DNA of 64,000 nucleotides from Enterococcus_D sp050529585 (lineage in GTDB: Bacteria > Bacillota > Bacilli > Lactobacillales > Enterococcaceae). The stretch's first letter is position 1; every line of letters begins with the position of its first letter. The DNA lies in NCBI RefSeq assembly GCF_050529585.1, contig NZ_CP172882.1, positions 1,054,001-1,118,000 of the forward strand. The letters run 5' to 3'. The notes beneath the pieces were generated by a model. It was not told the DNA's origin and searched no databases. It saw only the letters and a list, made by a program, of their open reading frames with translations. Position numbers and translations under genes: made by a program. This document shows, piece by piece, positions 32,662 through 41,707 of this stretch.

Positions 32662-33309
32662 ATGATTATTCACAAACAAGGAAAAAGCAAAGGAAGTAAG
32701 AAGCATAAAAGTAATCGTTATTCAATTTTGATGCTGGCTCTTATTTTTATTGGATTTGCTACTTATGGTACCTATGCCTATTTTACGGATAGTACAAGTG
32801 TTGGGACTGATATTGAATTGACGGCTGGTACTGTCAATTTGGGTGAAGCAAAAGAAGGAAAATGGAAATATGTGAATTGGAATAGCACCTATAATCGTGG
32901 GAAAGAATTAACACAAAATAATGAGCTTGAGTTGACAGGTGATAGCAGTTCTAATTTACAACCAGGTGATGCTTTTGAAAAAACAATCATGGTTAAGTAT
33001 CAAGGGAGTTTAGATGCAAAGATTAACGTGGAAAATGTATCCGAAGTGATAAACGAGATTCAAGCGCAAAACTTTGATGCCACAATTACGATAAATCATG
33101 GAGACGATACGGAATTTATCGTTAAACAAGATGCGGACATTATTATTTCTATCAAAGTAGGTTTACCTTATATTCCTGATGAGGAAGCCTATACTTCAGA
33201 TTCAAATGGCACAAGTAGAAATGCGCATCAAGGCATTGACTTAAATGAGGTCACTAAAGAACTTAAAATTACAGCATCTCAAATCACTGAAACTTCAACT
33301 TCTAAATAG
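32662..33309 (+). CDS. TasA/camelysin-family protein with SipW-dependent signal peptide
   Basis: Secreted protein of 215 residues. A long basic N terminus precedes a membrane segment at about 22-40 ending Y-G-T-Y-A-Y-F-T-D-S, then T-S-V-G-T-D-I-E-L-T-A-G-T-V-N-L-G, the hallmark of SipW-cleaved TasA/CalY precursors. The rest has the jelly-roll pattern of TasA, including L-Q-P-G-D-A-F-E-K-T-I-M-V. In Bacillus TasA forms extracellular fibres of the biofilm matrix; camelysin has been assigned protease activity. Ribosome site AAGGAG. First clear gene of a five-gene operon with two SipW peptidases, so a fibre or surface-matrix role is the best inference. Confidence 0.87.
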   Translation: MIIHKQGKSKGSKKHKSNRYSILMLALIFIGFATYGTYAYFTDSTSVGTDIELTAGTVNLGEAKEGKWKYVNWNSTYNRGKELTQNNELELTGDSSSNLQPGDAFEKTIMVKYQGSLDAKINVENVSEVINEIQAQNFDATITINHGDDTEFIVKQDADIIISIKVGLPYIPDEEAYTSDSNGTSRNAHQGIDLNEVTKELKITASQITETSTSK

Positions 33310-33327
33310 TAACCAAGGAGGACCGAT

Positions 33328-35154
33328 ATGAAAAAGCTTGTGAAAGTATTTATTTGCGCATATTCGGTTCTCTTTTTTTTCTTCACGCCGGTTGATTCAA
33401 TGGCTGCTTTTGTAAACAATAGAAGTATTGACACAAGTATCAAATTGCGTGCTGGCTACCTTTCGTTAGATGTCAAAGCACAGCAAGATGTGTTTTCCTT
33501 TTCGGATAAAGACAAGACACAAGACGTACGATTGAATGTCAAAAATACTGGAACTTTAGAAGGAAAAGTCACCTTCGCAATTCAAATGATTACTTTGGAT
33601 GGTCAGAACCTGACAGTTGATCAAGCAAAAGAATACATAGAATTAGCTGATCTAGGAAACATTGAAAAGATCAAAGCAGGAGAATCCCAAACGGCTACCC
33701 TAACGCTAAGAAGAAAAAAAGCCTGGTCTGATAAAACACCAATCAAGATAACGATCCAAACAACGATTAGTCAAGGCAATTTAGTGAATGATACGACCGG
33801 CTTCATAGATAAGAAAGAGACAACGATTCAACTAACATCAAAAGATACCAAGGGTGACTGGATCGATGAAGGGCGCTTTAATCAGTATGGGTATGCAATC
33901 GGACAACAAATGTATTATAGCGTTGTAAATGATCAGCTTACGACTGTTGTACCAGGAATTGTCTATATCAAATATAAGTCGGGACAAACAATCAGCAAAA
34001 GTGAAAATCAAGAGATCAGCGATTTGATTAAGAATGCTATCAAACCGGTCCAAGGTATGTCATATAAAATAGATTCTATCCTTTACGTAGAAAATCAAGG
34101 ATTTAAAATTCAATTGAGTTTAGAAAGCAAATCTGCTCAGATGAATTTTGTTGTGAATGGGATTCAGTTTCAATATATTAATTCAAATCTCGTCTATGCG
34201 CATATCAGTGATTTTTGCAAACCACTCATTCTAGACGCGGATATTAATCGAAGTAATCGTTTTACCAATCAAGTGCTGTATTCAAGTATGTTGGGTACAA
34301 GCTATCATCTTTTTAGTAATAAAGAAACCAATACATTCAATAGTGGTTTGACTGCGGCTGATATTTTAGATTATTTGCAAGTACATTATGATATTGGCTT
34401 TGCAGGCACTGATGCACATGAATTTCGGGTATCTTTTCCGGAAAATAATGTACTCAATATCAAACAATTGGATACTTCTGGTGGAAAAAAGGCCAATCTG
34501 GTCATGAGGGAGAGGGGAACACAAAAAGTTGTTTTTTCAAGAGAGGTCTATTCTGTCACTCAAACTGATTTATCTTCTATCGATCTGTCGGACCTAACTT
34601 CAGATTTTCAAACAAAGGTTGATGACAGCAAAGTTGAAAAAAGGGGAAACGCGTTTTATATCACAACGGATTTTTATATGAAAATTCCGACAAATTTTCT
34701 TGGCTATTATTATTTGCAGCCATTTAATCATCCTCTCATGAAGAACTTCACGCTGTCCTATAGCATCGAAATGGATTACTTGAACATTTCTTTTGAGTAT
34801 TCTTATCCGAGTGAGCCTGATACGATCGAACAAATGATCGTTTTTTTAGGTTACCACTTCGGCGCAGGTTTCACAACATCTGAACAAAATTATACATTGT
34901 ATAAACGATTAAATCGTCAACAATCTGTTATGGATCAATCAAATAAATCTGTTGAGGTACATCCATCGAGTGAGTCCAACAATTTTCCAAGTTTGGATAA
35001 GATAGCGACTACAGCTGAATCTCAACCAAGTTCAACAAATCAAAATGATCCAGATGATGGTGTAGACAGTACAGAAGAAACGATTGAATTTTCAACTATC
35101 GAATCAAACAACACTGTTAGCAGCCAATCTGAATCAAGTCAGGAGCCCAAATGA
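33328..35154 (+). CDS. Large exported protein with TasA-like N-terminal domain, unknown partner
   Basis: Exported protein of 608 residues: signal peptide to about residue 27 (V-D-S-M-A-A), then N-N-R-S-I-D-T-S-I-K-L-R-A-G-Y-L-S-L-D-V, which mirrors the post-cleavage start of the TasA-like neighbour, followed by alternating strands with V-R-L-N-V-K-N-T-G-T-L-E-G-K-V. A central region (about 165-530) has no recognised family, and the last 80 residues form a Ser/Thr/Glu-rich disordered tail. No LPXTG or transmembrane anchor at the C terminus. Probably an accessory or anchoring subunit comparable in position to TapA. Ribosome site AAGGAGG; its last codons overlap the next gene (ATGA). Confidence 0.72.
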   Translation: MKKLVKVFICAYSVLFFFFTPVDSMAAFVNNRSIDTSIKLRAGYLSLDVKAQQDVFSFSDKDKTQDVRLNVKNTGTLEGKVTFAIQMITLDGQNLTVDQAKEYIELADLGNIEKIKAGESQTATLTLRRKKAWSDKTPIKITIQTTISQGNLVNDTTGFIDKKETTIQLTSKDTKGDWIDEGRFNQYGYAIGQQMYYSVVNDQLTTVVPGIVYIKYKSGQTISKSENQEISDLIKNAIKPVQGMSYKIDSILYVENQGFKIQLSLESKSAQMNFVVNGIQFQYINSNLVYAHISDFCKPLILDADINRSNRFTNQVLYSSMLGTSYHLFSNKETNTFNSGLTAADILDYLQVHYDIGFAGTDAHEFRVSFPENNVLNIKQLDTSGGKKANLVMRERGTQKVVFSREVYSVTQTDLSSIDLSDLTSDFQTKVDDSKVEKRGNAFYITTDFYMKIPTNFLGYYYLQPFNHPLMKNFTLSYSIEMDYLNISFEYSYPSEPDTIEQMIVFLGYHFGAGFTTSEQNYTLYKRLNRQQSVMDQSNKSVEVHPSSESNNFPSLDKIATTAESQPSSTNQNDPDDGVDSTEETIEFSTIESNNTVSSQSESSQEPK

Positions 35155-35630
35155 AACTGAGAACGATCGCCAATAGCCTGCTCACCATCTTTACCATCAT
35201 CGTTTTGCTATTTGTCCTTTTAAATGTTTTATCAGCGCCGCAAGGAAAGGGCCTCTTTGGCTTTAAAGGCTATACCGTTTTGAGCAATAGTATGTCACCG
35301 GTCTTTCGAGCAGGGGATTATGTGATTGACCGGATAGTTGACTTTGACAATATCGAAGAAGGAGATATTATTTCCTATCAAGCCAACGATCAAACGATCG
35401 TGACACATCGAGTCATCAGTAAGACAGCAACCACCGCGACCGTACAGGGTGACCAAAATAAAGATCCTGATCAAGAAGTTGTGGTTGCTGATAATTATAT
35501 AGGAAAACAAATCATCGTCTTTCCATTTTTAGGCACTTTCATGATGAAAACGCAAAATCCCTTGATTTTTGCTGGACTATGCGGTCTAATTGCGCTATTC
35601 TTTGTTTGGTCATTTTTTAAACAAGATTGA
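35151..35630 (+). CDS. sipW: SipW-type (ER-like) signal peptidase I, first copy
   Basis: Membrane-bound signal peptidase of 159 residues. Seen: N-terminal helix about 8-28, catalytic serine S47 in S-N-S-M-S-P, a His (H86 in V-T-H-R-V) in place of the lysine of ordinary bacterial enzymes, G-D-x-N/Q near Q-G-D-Q-N, and a C-terminal helix about 137-155. The Ser-His dyad defines the S26B/SipW branch that processes TasA-like precursors. ATG overlaps the stop of the preceding gene, implying tight coupling with its substrates. Confidence 0.9.
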   Translation: MKLRTIANSLLTIFTIIVLLFVLLNVLSAPQGKGLFGFKGYTVLSNSMSPVFRAGDYVIDRIVDFDNIEEGDIISYQANDQTIVTHRVISKTATTATVQGDQNKDPDQEVVVADNYIGKQIIVFPFLGTFMMKTQNPLIFAGLCGLIALFFVWSFFKQD

Positions 35631-35636
35631 TACGAC

Positions 35637-36329
35637 TTGCAGAAAGTAGCGAAGTGTTGGGTGAGAAGAGAATATAAAATAGTTATTAGTATGTTGTTAT
35701 TTACTGCTGTCACAAGTTTCTTTTATTTTTTTAAAGTACATATGAACGAGAGACATGCGGATAATCAGCATTTGCTGTCAACGGCTATCATCAAAGATGA
35801 AATAAAAGATGATATTTTTCAAAAGGATTTTTTTGTTCCGACTACTTATTCAGATCCCATGACCAAAGAGGCTTTTTTGAATGAGGCAAAACATATGGCT
35901 AAGACAGCCTGTTCTCCACAATTGCTAAAACTATCTAACCTAACTAAGTTTGATACACAAAGTCAAAACCATTCAACTGTTTTAGAAAGTGTATCGATTG
36001 CCATTTTAAAGAAAAAAATGTATTTGCTATTAAAGGAACAATACCTTTTACTAGTCATGCAACCAGACATTTCTCAGGATGTGTTTCAAATTGATAGTAC
36101 TGGTCAAGTTGGCTTAGTATCAAAGACAGTTCGTTATGACCTTTCTGTTATCAATGATCAGCGACCAGAAGAGTTTCTGGCCGCATTGCCAGCATTTGTA
36201 GAAAAAATCCAGGATGACAATGGATTATCGAGCTATGAAAGTCGTGTGTTCATATCAAGTAAATGGGGTCGTTATTTATATAATTCAACGAAAAAAAATC
36301 AATTAATTAAAGTTGAGGAGCTATCTTGA
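35637..36329 (+). CDS. Unknown protein of the TasA/SipW operon, one N-terminal membrane segment
   Basis: Up to 230 residues. A hydrophobic helix at about 17-33 is followed by an extracytoplasmic region with mixed helix and strand and no recognised motif; one cysteine (T-A-C-S-P) follows A-K. The start is uncertain: TTG 35637, GTG 35661 and ATG 35691 are all in frame and none has a strong ribosome site. Being between the two SipW genes, with its TGA overlapping the TTG of the second, it is surely co-translated. It might assemble or anchor the fibres; I have no family to support that. Confidence 0.6.
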   Translation: MQKVAKCWVRREYKIVISMLLFTAVTSFFYFFKVHMNERHADNQHLLSTAIIKDEIKDDIFQKDFFVPTTYSDPMTKEAFLNEAKHMAKTACSPQLLKLSNLTKFDTQSQNHSTVLESVSIAILKKKMYLLLKEQYLLLVMQPDISQDVFQIDSTGQVGLVSKTVRYDLSVINDQRPEEFLAALPAFVEKIQDDNGLSSYESRVFISSKWGRYLYNSTKKNQLIKVEELS

Positions 36330-36820
36330 ATAAATTAAACATATTTTTTCGTATCATTTGGTCTCTTTGCGGCCTGCTTATTGTGGGGGCCGTTTTATTA
36401 TTGGCAGTACTAAATTTTTTTTCTAAACCAGAAGGAAATGGCATGTTCGGCTTTAAAGGCTATACTGTGATTAGTGGTAGTATGGCACCAACCTTATTGG
36501 TGGGGGATTATGTTGTTGTTCGAGCAGAAGATTTTGACCAGTTGCACGCCGGAGAAATCATTACATTCGAAGATGATGGAATGATGGTAACGCATCGTAT
36601 TATTTCTCAAACTGCGGCAGGTTTTCAGACAAGAGGCGATCACAATACCGTAAATGATATGAAGCAAGTGACAGCGGATAAATATATAGGTACTTTGACA
36701 TTGCATATTCCGTATGTAGGACATGTGATGATCTGGATGCAAAATCCACTGATTTTTGCAGTTGTTTTGGGCTTGATCGCAGTAAGAATCGCATTTTTGA
36801 TTCTTTTCAAACATGAGTAA
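36326..36820 (+). CDS. SipW-type signal peptidase I, second copy
   Basis: Second ER-type signal peptidase, 164 residues. Catalytic S52 in S-G-S-M-A-P and H90 in V-T-H-R-I are both present, with R-G-D-H-N, an N-terminal helix about 10-30 and a C-terminal helix about 140-160. Similarity to the copy at 35151 is strong in F-G-F-K-G-Y-T-V and at the C terminus (M-Q-N-P-L-I-F-A), pointing to local duplication and divergence. TTG start at 36326 behind GAGGAG, overlapping the preceding stop. Two active-looking copies suggest division of labour between substrates. Confidence 0.88.
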   Translation: MNKLNIFFRIIWSLCGLLIVGAVLLLAVLNFFSKPEGNGMFGFKGYTVISGSMAPTLLVGDYVVVRAEDFDQLHAGEIITFEDDGMMVTHRIISQTAAGFQTRGDHNTVNDMKQVTADKYIGTLTLHIPYVGHVMIWMQNPLIFAVVLGLIAVRIAFLILFKHE

Positions 36821-36875
36821 AGGGGGATCGGCAAAGCAGAGTGTTAACTCTGCATCGCCAATCCCCCCTTTGTTT
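36821..36875. terminator. Long bidirectional terminator
   Basis: GGGGGAT-GGC ... GCAGAG pairs with CTCTGC ... GCC-ATCCCCC, around GTTAA. It closes the SipW operon and the minus-strand ABC operon that ends at 36875. Confidence 0.88.
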
Positions 36876-38677
36876 TATTGTCGTTTATTCAACACGATAT
36901 TGGTATACAACCAAACTGTCAACAAATAATAGACAGCATATAATGCGATAAAAATACCAAAAGGAATCCACAACTTATCGTAAGGGTTGATCATCAATGT
37001 ACTGAACATTTTTAGTCCGAACAATACATGGATCATGCCCAAAATACCTGGTGCCAAAAAGAGCACACCAATTTCTTTTCTAATTGATTGTTTGAGTAAA
37101 GAAGTTCGGGTACCGATTTTTCGCAACATATTGTAACGCGTGATATCATTGTTGGCACCGGATAAGATTTTGAACATTAAACAGCTTGCCAACATGGTCA
37201 AGAAGGCGATACCTAAGAAGAAGCCCATGAACTCAAAACCTGAGAACATCCCATTATACGTGTCATAAACAAAGACTCGCTGGGTAAAGTTCATCTCAAT
37301 TGTTTCTGCGGTATTGGCTGATTGATTGGATTCGGCTAATGCGCGCAATGCAGCATAGTCCTTTTCAAAATCAGCTACTTGGATCACACGCAGACTGGTT
37401 TCTGGTGCGGTAATGGCATCAAATTCACTTGTGGAGACAACCCGGATTTCCTTGCTGCGTTGTTCCATAATTTCGTATTTGCGTAATTGGTCTTGGGCAG
37501 ATAGATCATCTGCTAATAGGTCACCAGATAATTGACTATAATGGACAGTCATGCCACGTTCATTATAATTTTGGGTCAAAAGATTTTGTTGATTGAATTG
37601 TTCCTTATCATAATAGACGGCATCATCCGTTTCTTTCATGCGATATTGGACATCTAATGTTGGATCTAAATCATTGATCGATTGGTCATCTACATCTTGT
37701 GCATTATTCAAAATCAAATCATACGGGGCAACTGATTTTGCCATAATTGGAATTTCATTCTTGAAGCCAAGGCCAACGGTCAATGCACCTAAAGCTAATG
37801 CAAACAGCATTGCTGCCATCGAAAGCATTTGTGTGTAGTCCCGAATACGGAAACTTAATTGTGAGAACGTAAAATTGTTTAATTTCTTCATTGCGATTTG
37901 ATCTGTCCCTTTTAGCAGCAACAAGATCGTGATGATCACGGAGCGAAAGACCAAATAGGTACCTAGCACGATCGTAACTAAGGCAGCGCCGATACCAATC
38001 AGTTGGAACTTCATTAGGTCGCTCATCATATAGTAGCCAAAAGCCAGTGAACAAAGACCAGCAACAGCTTGTAAAATCAACCAAATTGGTCGTTGTTTCA
38101 AACGGGCAGGGGTGCTCGTTTCTCGTAACAACTCAAGTATCGATTTCTTAGTGATTGCTGAAGCATTGAAAAGCGCAGCAACCAAGAAAAGAATGGCAAA
38201 GAAAATCAAGGTAATCAATAATGCTTTTCCACTAAATGCGGCGTAATGTGTGATTTGCAGATTCAATCGGTTAAGAAGCAGCGCATTGACACCATGGGCC
38301 AGTCCAATACCGGCAATGGAGCCTATGATCGTAGCCGCAATCCCAACCATAAAAGTTTCAATGAAAATCATTTGGGCGATTTTGCGTCCTTTTGCACCAA
38401 GCATCATAAACATCGCATAATCTCGTTGCCGCATGGCCATCAAAAAAGAATTGGCATACAAGATATAGAAAAATGTGATGATACCAAGCAAAACCGAACC
38501 AAAATGAAAAATGATAACGATCATGCCAAGAATCGAATTTTTGGTTAAAAAGGCTTCGTTGCTAGCCATTGTTTCAAACATATAGAAGATTGCTGAGGCC
38601 ATAACCAGACCAGAAAATAAGACTATATAATCTTTCATCCGGCCCTTAATCCCAGTAAGTGATAATTTCCAAAGCAT
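36875..38677 (-). CDS. BceB-like ABC transporter permease (FtsX family)
   Basis: Membrane protein of 600 residues with the ten-helix BceB layout: helices in the first 300 residues, a big extracellular domain at about 312-505, then three last helices. FtsX-type segments are visible (M-R-Q-R-D-Y-A-M-F-M-M-L-G-A-K-G-R, with R-K-I-G-T in the second half). Such permeases, with their ATPase, remove or sense bacitracin and lantibiotics. The usual BceRS-type two-component genes are not adjacent. Ribosome site AAGGAGG. The operon order is YxeA-like, ATPase, permease. Confidence 0.9.
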   Translation of the reverse strand: MLWKLSLTGIKGRMKDYIVLFSGLVMASAIFYMFETMASNEAFLTKNSILGMIVIIFHFGSVLLGIITFFYILYANSFLMAMRQRDYAMFMMLGAKGRKIAQMIFIETFMVGIAATIIGSIAGIGLAHGVNALLLNRLNLQITHYAAFSGKALLITLIFFAILFLVAALFNASAITKKSILELLRETSTPARLKQRPIWLILQAVAGLCSLAFGYYMMSDLMKFQLIGIGAALVTIVLGTYLVFRSVIITILLLLKGTDQIAMKKLNNFTFSQLSFRIRDYTQMLSMAAMLFALALGALTVGLGFKNEIPIMAKSVAPYDLILNNAQDVDDQSINDLDPTLDVQYRMKETDDAVYYDKEQFNQQNLLTQNYNERGMTVHYSQLSGDLLADDLSAQDQLRKYEIMEQRSKEIRVVSTSEFDAITAPETSLRVIQVADFEKDYAALRALAESNQSANTAETIEMNFTQRVFVYDTYNGMFSGFEFMGFFLGIAFLTMLASCLMFKILSGANNDITRYNMLRKIGTRTSLLKQSIRKEIGVLFLAPGILGMIHVLFGLKMFSTLMINPYDKLWIPFGIFIALYAVYYLLTVWLYTNIVLNKRQ

Positions 38678-38689
38678 GCTGGTTCCTCC

Positions 38690-39442
38690 TTATTGTTCCA
38701 AGTTGCCAAGTATGACAAGGATTTGTCGGTAAAACTCTTCTCGGCTTTGGTCATTTCGTTTGACTTCTTGGTGGATGATACCATCTTTGATAAATAGTAT
38801 TTTTTGACAATAGCTGGCGGATAATGGATCATGGGTAACCAATAAGATCGATACTTGGTCGTTGGTGTTCAAGTCATCCATCATATCCAACAAATCTTTG
38901 GCACTTTTAGAATCTAAGGCACCTGTTGGTTCATCTGCAAACAAAATCGTGGGTTCTGTAATCAGCGCACGGGCAGCTGCCACCCGTTGTTTTTGCCCCC
39001 CAGAGATTTCTGATGGGTATTTGTCTAAAATGTGGCTGATCGATAGCCGTTGTGCGATTTGCTTGATCCGTTGTTTGATTGCCTTAGGTTTGACTCCTTG
39101 TAAAGATAAAGGAACTGCAATATTTTCTGATGCTGTTAGATTTTCAAGTAAATTGAAATCTTGGAAAATAAAGCCAATTTCTCGACTGCGAAAATCTGCA
39201 AGCGCGTTGCCCTTTAGTTTGGTGATGTCATTCTTGTTGATTTGGATCGTACCAGTACTTGGATGATCAAGTGTTGACAGGATATTCAATAAAGTGGACT
39301 TTCCAGATCCAGAAGCACCCATGATGCCGATAAATTCACCTTTTTCAATATCAAAGGTGACTCCCTTTAAGGCTTGGGTCTGTTTTTCATTGCTTTTCCC
39401 ATAGGTTTTGGTTAATTCATGTGCTTGAATGATTTTTTCCAT
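38690..39442 (-). CDS. BceA-like ABC transporter ATP-binding protein
   Basis: ATPase of 250 residues in the MacB/BceA group. Seen: Walker A G-A-S-G-S-G-K-S-T, Q-loop F-I-F-Q-D-F-N, signature I-S-G-G-Q-K-Q-R, Walker B I-L-F-A-D-E-P-T-G-A-L-D, switch histidine in V-T-H-D. It pairs with the downstream permease, 12 bases away. Ribosome site AAAAGGAG before the ATG. Confidence 0.95.
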   Translation of the reverse strand: MEKIIQAHELTKTYGKSNEKQTQALKGVTFDIEKGEFIGIMGASGSGKSTLLNILSTLDHPSTGTIQINKNDITKLKGNALADFRSREIGFIFQDFNLLENLTASENIAVPLSLQGVKPKAIKQRIKQIAQRLSISHILDKYPSEISGGQKQRVAAARALITEPTILFADEPTGALDSKSAKDLLDMMDDLNTNDQVSILLVTHDPLSASYCQKILFIKDGIIHQEVKRNDQSREEFYRQILVILGNLEQ

Positions 39443-39449
39443 TGTTTCG

Positions 39450-39812
39450 TTACGCTCCTTTTAATTGATTCAATGCATCTGCAGGTATGTCTGATTCTTG
39501 AACTTCTTCATAGCCTGTAACGCCTTTTTTTTCATTCCAAGTGATTTTCAGATAGGCTTCTTTACGTAATGGGCGGTCTCGATAAGCAGTAAATGCTAAG
39601 TCTTTACTGTCGCCATCTTCATTGTAGCCGGTCAAATCATAATCGTATTTATTCATGGTTGTACCATTGCTATCTTGTGATGTGCCTTTTTCACCATTGG
39701 TTGTGATTTGGACATAGTAGCTCTCACCACCCATGATCATTTTTTGGGCGATTTGTAATCCTCCAAAAATAATGAGAATTGCAACACCTAAGCCAATCAA
39801 TATTTTTTTCAT
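39450..39812 (-). CDS. YxeA-family small exported protein
   Basis: Protein of 120 residues with one N-terminal membrane segment or uncleaved signal (I-L-I-G-L-G-V-A-I-L-I-I-F-G) and an extracytoplasmic OB-like domain containing Y-Y-V-Q-I-T, Y-D-Y-D-L-T-G-Y and Y-L-K-I-T-W. DUF1093/YxeA proteins are often encoded next to BceAB-type transporters and may assist them. Ribosome site GAGGTGA. First gene of the three-gene operon; its promoter lies in 39813-39950 but no consensus hexamers are clear. Confidence 0.82.
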   Translation of the reverse strand: MKKILIGLGVAILIIFGGLQIAQKMIMGGESYYVQITTNGEKGTSQDSNGTTMNKYDYDLTGYNEDGDSKDLAFTAYRDRPLRKEAYLKITWNEKKGVTGYEEVQESDIPADALNQLKGA

Positions 39813-39982
39813 CGTGTGTCACCTCAATTTAGATTATATTGAAAGTATAGCGCTGATTTTCTGAAAAGTAGTGGGAAAAATCTATCAATCAACTTTCAGT
39901 TTTGTCACAAGAATGAACAAAAAATAGCAATCGATTTCGATGCGCATCAAAGATACCTGATCCTACTTCTATAATATAGAAG

Positions 39983-40043
39983 AAAAAACTGATATGAACT
40001 GTTTGCCTCGGCTTAAAGAGGGACAGTACATATCAGTTTTTTG
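39983..40043. terminator. Terminator of the DUF1576 operon
   Basis: AAAAAACTGATATG and CATATCAGTTTTTT with a second inner ACTGT/ACAGT pairing. On the minus strand it ends the operon at 40051-41707. Confidence 0.88.
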
Positions 40044-40050
40044 TCAGGAA

Positions 40051-40413
40051 TCATTCATTTTCACGACCGTATTTTTTGCGAAAGAGGTGAACAGTCAAAA
40101 AATCATCTTCAAAGACGATGGTCGCTTCATCGATCATCAAGCCCAATAAATAATAGTCTTTTTCTTCATGAATCGTTTGATGACCACCCAGTAATTCCAC
40201 ATAGTAATTTTCTAAGGTGATGTCTCGAGGTGTGTTGAGCATTTCGATAAAGTGCTCCAAATCCGTTGGCCGTTTAGGGCAAGGCCCACAAACTTTTGCG
40301 CTAAAACCGGTTTTTTCGAAGGACATTTGACTGGTGATTTGGGTACAGTCATGAGAGAGGAAGTAGGTGACGACCTCATCTGCAATGCGACGTGCGCGTT
40401 CTTTTTCAATCAT
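40051..40413 (-). CDS. Unknown protein coupled to DUF1576 membrane protein
   Basis: Soluble 120-residue protein with a helical N-terminal region (K-E-R-A-R-R-I-A-D-E-V-V) and a central C-G-P-C-P-K-R-P pair of cysteines that could bind metal or act redox. No family recognised. Its start overlaps the end of the DUF1576 gene by eight bases, so the two proteins are made together and probably act together. Ribosome site GGCGGA. Confidence 0.65.
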   Translation of the reverse strand: MIEKERARRIADEVVTYFLSHDCTQITSQMSFEKTGFSAKVCGPCPKRPTDLEHFIEMLNTPRDITLENYYVELLGGHQTIHEEKDYYLLGLMIDEATIVFEDDFLTVHLFRKKYGRENE

Positions 40414-41707
40414 TCTTTTTCCGCCTTTTTAATTGTTTCAATTCATCTAATAATGGCACCAGGGCAGCTGCGACAAATCCACTAGAAAAACCGTTATTGT
40501 ATAAGTTCAATCCGCCGTGCAAGTAAGTGATATTTGTGACTAAAGCTGCATGGGTGATCCCTGCAATGATTCCAGCAATCCCTCCATAATAGCCACTGAT
40601 CGGTGCTAAACTTGTCCCAAAAATAGCAGTCAAAAGCAAATTGAATGTTGATATTTCAGCAGTCAGCCCCAATTTTGACGCAACCACTACACCAATGAGG
40701 ATAGGGATACTATTCTTGAGATGATTCCCAAAAGCGCCAAAACCGATAACTGTTAGTATAGCACCCAATAGTGGACCAGACAATTGACCTTGAAGGCCCA
40801 AAACAAGAGCCAACATCAAAAAGCCCATTAATGCCATATTGATCATTGTTAAGCCAAGTCCATATATAGTGACAAAATCAGTCATTAGTTTTCCTGAGGT
40901 TTTCAACAACTCTGAGTATCCAGTTAAGGATCGCCCATTTAAAATGTATCCAGTAATGAAAAGCAGACAGCAAATGATAGCAATAAATATTGATAAAAAT
41001 AAATGGTATTGAGTGGTCAACTCGCTTTGGGGATGAACTTCTTGGCCGAAGAGACGCAAAAAACTTGTGAAAAACATCGTGACAATCCCTGTGGCAAAGC
41101 CAATGTTGTAAAGAGAAAAACCCTGGTGGAATTGCAAGAATTGAGCAGCTAAAGGTGGCAAGATCAAGCCTAACCCTATACCGATCAAGTAACCTATCAA
41201 TATACCAATAGGAATAGGGAGACCCAAGCCAAAAGCAAGATAACTGATCACTGGTGATGCTGCACTGCCAAATAAGGCGACCAACAGATATTGGTTGAAG
41301 GGACGTTGCTGTATATACGCGTACAATGATACACCTAATGGAATGGGAATAGAGTTAAATAAGTTCTTGCCAAAAAAAGAAAAGCCGGAAAGTGTAAGAA
41401 ACGCAGCAATTATCGGACCTGTAATAACTGTCCCTTGCTTTTTGGCAATCAAAATGGTCACCAGCATCAAGAGACCACTATTTAAAAAGGCGCTTCCAAG
41501 ATTGCCAATTGCAAAATAATCGGAAATCAGATTGCTTGGAGAGCCTAAAATATTCAAAGATCCAGAAACCAACTCTTTAGGGGAAGATAGACAACCGAGA
41601 ATAATCAAGATACAACTGTATACCAATAAAATACGCTGTGTCAAAAGTTGTGAAATTGGCGCAAATGCTTTCGAGGTTGTCTGTAATATCACTTTTTTTT
41701 CTGCCAT
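40406..41707 (-). CDS. DUF1576 polytopic membrane protein, internally duplicated
   Basis: A 433-residue, very hydrophobic protein with about twelve segments. The two halves repeat: G-P-I-I-A-A-F-L-T-L-S-G-F and N-S-I-P-I-P-L-G-V with L-Y-N-I-G-F-A-T-G in the first; G-P-L-L-G-A-I-L-T-V-I-G-F, N-S-I-P-I-L-I-G-V and L-Y-N-N-G-F-S-S-G in the second. Such inverted or tandem repeats are typical of channels and secondary transporters. Substrate unknown. Ribosome site AAGGAGGG. It lies next to a small cysteine-pair protein with which it overlaps. Confidence 0.82.
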   Translation of the reverse strand: MAEKKVILQTTSKAFAPISQLLTQRILLVYSCILIILGCLSSPKELVSGSLNILGSPSNLISDYFAIGNLGSAFLNSGLLMLVTILIAKKQGTVITGPIIAAFLTLSGFSFFGKNLFNSIPIPLGVSLYAYIQQRPFNQYLLVALFGSAASPVISYLAFGLGLPIPIGILIGYLIGIGLGLILPPLAAQFLQFHQGFSLYNIGFATGIVTMFFTSFLRLFGQEVHPQSELTTQYHLFLSIFIAIICCLLFITGYILNGRSLTGYSELLKTSGKLMTDFVTIYGLGLTMINMALMGFLMLALVLGLQGQLSGPLLGAILTVIGFGAFGNHLKNSIPILIGVVVASKLGLTAEISTFNLLLTAIFGTSLAPISGYYGGIAGIIAGITHAALVTNITYLHGGLNLYNNGFSSGFVAAALVPLLDELKQLKRRKKND

